From Phycisphaerales bacterium UBA2402 (lineage in GTDB: Bacteria; Planctomycetota; Phycisphaerae; Phycisphaerales; UBA1924): 10,016 nucleotides of DNA. Below, in pieces: positions 5,880 to 10,016 of the stretch; position 1 is the first letter of the stretch; each line of letters begins with the position of its first letter. A program made the translations under genes and the position numbers. The notes under the pieces were generated by a model. The model was not told where the DNA came from, made no database searches, and worked only from the letters and a program-made list of their open reading frames with translations. Location: positions 1,241 to 11,256 of the forward strand of contig DDSA01000141.1 of assembly GCA_002343715.1 (NCBI GenBank), written 5' to 3'.

Positions 5880-8546
5880 TCAGGAGCACCCGCCGGCCTC
5901 CCACAGGACGAAAAACGCCTCGACATCCGCCCCGTCGATGCCGCCGTCCTGATTGACATCGGAGAGCGCTTCGGCCGCTTCCCACGCGAGAAAGAACGCC
6001 TCGACATCGCCGCCGTCGATTCCCCCATCGCTGTTGAAATCCGCGGCACAGAACCCCGTGGATGGCTCGAACGCCGCCTCGAGCAGCGCGTATCCCGCGT
6101 CATCATCACCGGAACACCCGGTCGCCGCGGCCTCTGACCGGAGCCGGACGGCGGCGATGAACCTGTCCGCGGCGACGATGCACCTGTGAGCGATGAACTC
6201 CGCGAGGTAGGTTCCGTCGTCGAAGAGACCGTTGCCGTCCAAATCGATCGGGTCGCCCTCACGGGCAAGGATGAGTGATCCGTTCAGCACCGCGGCCGAG
6301 TTTCGCAGTAGGTTTGTTTGGTCGGTCTCCCCCACCACCACGTAGTCCCCGGCCTGATTCGCGCTGACACCAAGCAACGTGCCGGCCCACCGTTCCATGC
6401 CCGACGTCACAGGTTCGCCGAGCGCCGCGATCACCGCGTTCTCGCGGATCGCCAACCATCCTTCACCTCCGGTACGCACGATCGCGCATAGGCCGCCGGG
6501 CGTGAGCGCAGCGGACACGATGGGTTCCCCCGCGGCCGCGACGGGTCCGATCCCCGCGATGGGCCGTGACTCCTGCACGGCGATGGCAGGACCGCCGAAC
6601 GGATGCTCCCGGATCAGCACACGATCCACCATCGCGGGGGCATCGAGCTCGCCTCCAACCACATATCGAGCCCCCGATGCGGACGGTCCCGCGGTGAATG
6701 ATTCAAGATCAAGCGACCGCACCAGATAAAAGGTCTCGAAACCCGAGGCATCGCGCTGTCCGAAAGGAATATCCAAGCCCGTGCGGACGAGGACAGAAAA
6801 ACCGTCGTGCTGCAGCAGGGCTTGCGCCGTTCCGGGCGAAACGCCCGGCCCCACGAGGGTCGCCCCGAAGGTCACGGACCCATCATCCGACATGCATGGT
6901 GCGGTGAGCAGCGCTCCGTAAAACACATCACCGGCGTACGCGGGACACGGCGCACCCGATCTGGCGACCACGCTCGCCGATCCGTCCTGAACCCGAGCGA
7001 TGAACGGCCCCGACGAGTCCACGCCGGCATAGGCCCACCATCCGAGATCATTGACGCTCGGCCGACCCTCCAGTTGCAACGGCGCTCCGCCCGACGGCAG
7101 CGATGGAAACAGACCTTGCCGCCCCAGCAGCACCAGCCCACCGGGAGTTTCGCCGATAATGACCGTTGAGGCACCCGGCACGCCCGTGGCCCGAGCCGAA
7201 AAGATCACATGCCGTCCGTTCCCGCTGGTCGAAAGCGAGCCGAATGACTGCGGTCCTTCATGTAGGAATCTCTCACCCGCGCCGCCGGGAAGAATCGAAG
7301 ATGTGCTCTGGGGGACCGTGGATGCTATCGAAGTCAAGGCAGCGGCATCGGGGCGTGCAGGCAAGACACGCACACCTCCCGAGGCGGTGTCGTTGGATGT
7401 GTTGGAGTCCGTCTCGTTGCAGCGAGCGGTGACGGTGAGCGTGAGCAGGCCCGCGGCTGAGGGCGCAAGGGTGATCGTGGCCGGCTCTCTCTGTCCCGCG
7501 GCCAGGTCCGGCATGCTGATGGTGAGGACCGATCCGGTCAGCGACCCCGCCGGGGATGAACCGATGAACGCGGCCCCTGTGGGGAGGGTCGCCCTCAACG
7601 ACACACCGGAGAGCGCCGTCGTACCCGCGTTGCGGGCCGCGGCGTGAAAGACAGCCTGCTCACCGATGCGTACAGAGCAATCCGCCGGCAGTGTGAGTGT
7701 TGCCGCGATGTCGGGTTGAGGTGCGAGAAAGTATGAAGCGGCGTACGAGGCACCGCAGGAACCACGGTCGCCGCCCCAGGGTTGTGCGATGGGCGTTTCG
7801 TACACGCCGGTCAGAAGGTTATAGACGTACATCCAGTTGGTCTCGTCGGCAACCAGGTACACACGACCGTTACCGACGGCGAGTCCGTCAATGTCGGTAT
7901 CCACAGTCGTCCCCGACTTCACCGGGTACTGTGCGATCCTCGTGAAGGATGCCGGAGAGAGAGGAAGGTTGACGCGGTACAACCCGCGTCCGGCCAGCCC
8001 CGCCCCGGTCGAGGCACTGTCGTTCGCGGCATACAGCACACCGGATGAAGGATCAAAGTCGAGGCCCCCGAAGTCGCCGGCGCCCAACGACAGAACGAGC
8101 GTGGCCCGGGCGGTAGCCGGATCGATCTCGTAGAAGTGATTGGCCTGAGTTCCGGATGACCCGACGAGAACACCCCGCAGTGTGTCGAAGGCGAGTCCAC
8201 CGTCGATCGTCGTGGCATCGCCGTGAAATGACGCGATACGCACCGGGATGCGGTCACCGTCGTACGAAATGCGGTACAGAGCCGTTCCGCTGGCAACGTA
8301 CACGTGACGTGTGGCATCGTCCGCGGCAAGGCCCCGCACCGGGATCGCGCCGAGATCAATGGAGATAGGGTCATACTGAGCGGTCGGTACATTGAAAGCA
8401 CGGATCGGCAGTGCACCGAGTTGGCACCCCGAAAGCACCTGACCCGGGGCGTTCCAGACTAACCCGGCACAGAAGGAACAGAACACCCCCTTGAGCCAGA
8501 CCACACAACCTACTCCAGACCGGCACAACCGTCTCGACTTCTTCAC
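5880..8546 (-). CDS. Secreted GC-type dockerin protein with DUF11-like domain and beta-repeats
   Basis: The 888-residue product starts at GTG 8546, chosen because AAGGAGG lies 7 bases upstream; an in-frame ATG 20 codons earlier (8606) would place this ribosome site inside the gene. Residues 1-40 form a Cys-rich, partly hydrophobic export signal (its end, LSGC, resembles a lipobox). About 60-270 looks like a propeller-type region (GLAADDATRHVYVAS, GGLAFDTLRGVLVGS, GGLDFDPSSGVLYAAND, GLAVGNGRVYLVADE). About 276-396 is an Ig-like/DUF11 segment ending in DSNTSNDTAS. About 420-825 holds some six repeats of a G-x-x-x-F/V strand pattern followed by a strand and ..R.G.PI. Residues 833-888 are a GC-type dockerin: two EF-hand-like calcium loops (DFNSDGGIDGGD and DVNQDGGIDGAD), each followed by VEAFF..WEA, ending GGCS. 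No enzymatic motif is seen; a surface or extracellular structural or binding role is inferred. Confidence 0.88.
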   Translation of the reverse strand: MKKSRRLCRSGVGCVVWLKGVFCSFCAGLVWNAPGQVLSGCQLGALPIRAFNVPTAQYDPISIDLGAIPVRGLAADDATRHVYVASGTALYRISYDGDRIPVRIASFHGDATTIDGGLAFDTLRGVLVGSSGTQANHFYEIDPATARATLVLSLGAGDFGGLDFDPSSGVLYAANDSASTGAGLAGRGLYRVNLPLSPASFTRIAQYPVKSGTTVDTDIDGLAVGNGRVYLVADETNWMYVYNLLTGVYETPIAQPWGGDRGSCGASYAASYFLAPQPDIAATLTLPADCSVRIGEQAVFHAAARNAGTTALSGVSLRATLPTGAAFIGSSPAGSLTGSVLTISMPDLAAGQREPATITLAPSAAGLLTLTVTARCNETDSNTSNDTASGGVRVLPARPDAAALTSIASTVPQSTSSILPGGAGERFLHEGPQSFGSLSTSGNGRHVIFSARATGVPGASTVIIGETPGGLVLLGRQGLFPSLPSGGAPLQLEGRPSVNDLGWWAYAGVDSSGPFIARVQDGSASVVARSGAPCPAYAGDVFYGALLTAPCMSDDGSVTFGATLVGPGVSPGTAQALLQHDGFSVLVRTGLDIPFGQRDASGFETFYLVRSLDLESFTAGPSASGARYVVGGELDAPAMVDRVLIREHPFGGPAIAVQESRPIAGIGPVAAAGEPIVSAALTPGGLCAIVRTGGEGWLAIRENAVIAALGEPVTSGMERWAGTLLGVSANQAGDYVVVGETDQTNLLRNSAAVLNGSLILAREGDPIDLDGNGLFDDGTYLAEFIAHRCIVAADRFIAAVRLRSEAAATGCSGDDDAGYALLEAAFEPSTGFCAADFNSDGGIDGGDVEAFFLAWEAAEALSDVNQDGGIDGADVEAFFVLWEAGGCS
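5883..6041 (-). repeat. 27-codon tandem duplication forming the dockerin calcium loops
   Basis: Two adjacent units at 6041-5961 and 5960-5883 (81-base offset; the second ends at the stop, one codon short) encode the duplicated D-x-N-x-D-G-G-I-D-G-x-D loop plus VEAFF helix. Similarity is visible in the DNA too: AACGCCTCGACATC on the plus strand occurs at 5914 and 5995. The divergence between the copies indicates an old domain duplication rather than a recent copy. Confidence 0.85.
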
Positions 8547-8804
8547 GGCGGAACCTCCTTTCAAGGGCTGAACCACTCGACCCGCGAGCCTGAGCATACC
8601 CCGCACGAACAGGCGACGGACAGCCCGCCCAGTCCTCCGAATCCCTCCAACCCGACGTCAAGCGAGATGCGAACTCAGGCCGCTCTTGCTTTCATAAACT
8701 TTGAATTGGAAAGTGGTGGACAGCCCAGGAGTGCGCAACGGCGGGGAGTCCGCCCCGGCATCCTGGGTGCAAAGCAGTCAGCGATACGACGAGGAACACA
8801 AGCC
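8547..8804. promoter_or_regulatory. Divergent intergenic region between dockerin and GH56-like genes
   Basis: These 258 bases separate the two divergent secreted-protein genes and must carry both leaders. A locally AT-rich patch at about 8688-8713 (around TTTCATAAACTTTGAATTGGAAA) stands out in GC-rich surroundings and is the most plausible promoter area. I see no convincing -35/-10 pair on either strand. GAGGA at 8791-8795 is a weak ribosome site for ATG 8805. No short ORF here looks real. Confidence 0.3.
8554..8560 (-). promoter_or_regulatory. Strong Shine-Dalgarno AAGGAGG setting a GTG start
   Basis: AAGGAGG (followed by T, so extending to the full 8-base anti-SD complement) lies 7 bases before GTG 8546 on the minus strand. 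It is by far the best ribosome site in the window, where most genes have none or a 4-base match. It fixes the start of the dockerin protein at GTG and not at the upstream ATG. Confidence 0.85.
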
Positions 8805-10016
8805 ATGCCCGTCCGCCAACACCATGACATCCGTACGCCCGGGGCCGCACGAGCGTTGTCGGCCCTGCTCATGTGCTGCATCGGGTTCGTGACGATCTCC
8901 CCGACCAACGCGGCGGATCGCGGGGGCGATCCGCCGCCGCGAACCGGCCCGTTCACTTTCCACAACACGGTCACGACCGACGATCGCGAGCTGCGTTTCG
9001 GTGAGGGGCGTGATTGGTCGGCGCGGCTCAACTTCGGCGGCCTCGACGTGAAGCGGGACATCAAAGTGCTCTACGAGCACTGGTTCGCCGCCGATGTCCG
9101 TACAAGCGGATTGCAGATCACGATGCAGCCCGACTACTGGGAACGGTACGAGCGCACCCTTCGCACGATGCTGGATCAGCGCGTACCCCTGGGGTTCGAC
9201 GGGTTCATCTGCCTCGACATCGAGTTTCTTCCAACATCGTGGGGAGCCCGTACCGGCGGGCCGGCCGGCTACCCGTCGTACGCCTGGGGACCTCGTTTCT
9301 ATGACAACTGGGTCGATTTTGTGCGGTCATCGAGGCCCGAACTGATCGCCGGTTTGGGCACCGATGAAACGGAGCGTGCGTACGCGGCTTCGTACGAAGC
9401 GGCAGTCCGAGACTGGCGCGTATGGACGATCACCAAGTGCAAGCAGTTGAGGCCGGGAACGAAGTTCGGCTTCTACTCACTTCCCGCGGGTTGCCGCCAC
9501 GCCAACTACACCCAGGCGAACCCGATGTTCCGCGATTTCAACGATCAACGGGCGTGGTGGGTGGACAGCGGGGACGTGATCTTCCTGCCCATTTACCAGA
9601 ATCGCCTGACGCTCCCGGAGGGCCAGACTCCCTCGAACTGGTACGAGATGACCCCCGCACAAAGCCGGGACTACATCGTCTCGAATGTCACCGAGGGTCG
9701 TAGGCTGGCTCGCGGCACCAAGCCCGTGATCGTGATCGCGTGGGCGCGGTACATGCCCAGCGTGGAGGGTCGCAGCGGTCAGTTCCTGGATGAACACGCG
9801 CGGCCACATATGTTCCAGACGGCGAAAGAAGCCGGCGCGGACGGCATCGCGCTCTGGGACTTCCTTGGTAACGAATCGCAGTTCAATGAACTTCAGTCCT
9901 ACATCACCGAGTACATCGTCCCGATGTGGACGGCGATCGCTGATGTTCCGCCTCCCCCGCCTCCGGGTGATGGTGGTGGATCACCGGGCGACGGCGGCAA
10001 CGGTGGATCACCGGGC
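8805..10016 (+). CDS. Exported GH56 (hyaluronidase)-like TIM-barrel protein, 3' open
   Basis: The frame is open from ATG 8805 to the last codon of the window (404 residues, no stop). Residues 1-37 are a signal peptide: basic start, core ALSALLMCCIGFVTI, likely cleavage near TNA-AD. Residues about 47-372 follow the order of blocks I know from GH56 hyaluronidases. They are GFICLDIEFLPTSW with D138-x-E140 at the catalytic Asp/Glu pair, a helix into KQLRPGTKFGFYSLPAGC (Y224), WWVDSGDVIFLPIYQ (Y264), a PVIVIAWARYM strand, and GADGIALWDFL (W351). In human HYAL1 the matching residues are D129, E131, Y202, Y247 and W321. GH56 enzymes cleave hyaluronan or chondroitin by substrate-assisted hydrolysis; the substrate here is not known. 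A Pro/Gly linker (382-404) leads out of the window. Overall identity is low, so an unrelated-substrate barrel remains possible. Confidence 0.8.
   Translation, partial: MPVRQHHDIRTPGAARALSALLMCCIGFVTISPTNAADRGGDPPPRTGPFTFHNTVTTDDRELRFGEGRDWSARLNFGGLDVKRDIKVLYEHWFAADVRTSGLQITMQPDYWERYERTLRTMLDQRVPLGFDGFICLDIEFLPTSWGARTGGPAGYPSYAWGPRFYDNWVDFVRSSRPELIAGLGTDETERAYAASYEAAVRDWRVWTITKCKQLRPGTKFGFYSLPAGCRHANYTQANPMFRDFNDQRAWWVDSGDVIFLPIYQNRLTLPEGQTPSNWYEMTPAQSRDYIVSNVTEGRRLARGTKPVIVIAWARYMPSVEGRSGQFLDEHARPHMFQTAKEAGADGIALWDFLGNESQFNELQSYITEYIVPMWTAIADVPPPPPPGDGGGSPGDGGNGGSPG
8910..8937. repeat. 11-base perfect inverted repeat inside the GH56-like gene
   Basis: GCGGCGGATCG at 8910-8920 and its exact reverse complement at 8927-8937 flank a 6-base loop. 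All 11 pairs match and most are G-C, so a stable hairpin could form in the mRNA about 105 bases after the start codon, at codons 36-45 just after the predicted signal-peptide cleavage site. There is no T-run, so it is not a terminator. It may be chance in GC-rich coding sequence. Confidence 0.6.
9975..10016 (+). repeat. 27-base repeat coding a Gly/Pro/Asp linker at the window end
   Basis: The 15 bases GGTGGATCACCGGGC occur at 9975-9989 and exactly again at 10002-10016, a period of 27 bases or nine codons (GGSPGDGGN then GGSPG). The preceding codons give PPPPPPGDG. This is a flexible interdomain linker after the barrel domain, and the second unit is cut by the window edge. Confidence 0.85.

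Noticed and set aside
8701..8892. Small plus-strand frame (63 codons) upstream of the GH56-like gene
   Set aside because: It has no ribosome site and overlaps the 8805 start in another frame; composition gives no sign of a real protein.
9014..9703. Several plus-strand frames of 83-96 codons at the right end
   Set aside because: They lie in other frames inside the GH56-like gene, whose own frame is open to the edge and carries the coherent enzyme motifs.

Overview
The window is a GC-rich bacterial sequence, most likely from a planctomycete of the class Phycisphaerae. Three things point there: a PSCyt1/DUF1549/DUF1553 protein (a family abundant in Planctomycetes), a C-terminal GC-type dockerin domain of the kind found in Phycisphaerales secreted proteins, and the mix of long secreted proteins with few recognisable Shine-Dalgarno sites. 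The first 30 bases are not genomic: they match the Illumina TruSeq read-2 adapter at 28 of 30 positions, so this is a contig end with untrimmed adapter. Real sequence starts at about 31.

Layout. On the minus strand at the left lie a small unrecognised exported protein (749-1150) and, downstream of it, the start of an HlyD/RND-type periplasmic adaptor cut off by the contig end (666 to 31). They may form one transcription unit. Divergent from them on the plus strand are ispF (1326-1853; MEP isoprenoid pathway), a 1190-residue PSCyt1-DUF1549-DUF1553 protein (1906-5478) and a four-helix DUF486/DMT-like membrane protein (5507-5875). They are closely spaced (52 and 28 bases) and could be co-transcribed, but their functions are not obviously linked. 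The DUF1501 gene that commonly accompanies DUF1549/DUF1553 genes is not here.

Convergent to the DMT gene, with only 4 bases between the stop codons, is a large secreted protein on the minus strand (8546 to 5880). It has an N-terminal propeller-like region, an Ig-like/DUF11-type domain, about six tandem beta-repeat units and a two-loop GC-type dockerin. It starts at GTG behind a near-perfect Shine-Dalgarno. Divergent from it across 258 bases is an exported protein (8805 to the window end, open) that no long uninterrupted ORF call covers. Its TIM-barrel-like domain strongly resembles eukaryotic GH56 hyaluronidases, with the D-x-E catalytic pair and three aromatic active-site positions apparently conserved. 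It then runs into a Pro/Gly linker made of a 27-base repeat, where the window ends.

The most interesting item is this GH56-like protein: bacterial hyaluronan-degrading enzymes are normally polysaccharide lyases or other GH families, so a GH56-type enzyme in a planctomycete is unexpected. It lies beside a dockerin-bearing secreted protein, and its repeat linker suggests a further domain, perhaps an anchoring one, beyond the window. No tRNA, rRNA, CRISPR array, insertion sequence or integrase was seen. No gene-free stretch exceeds 300 bases; the longest, 8547-8804, is described below.
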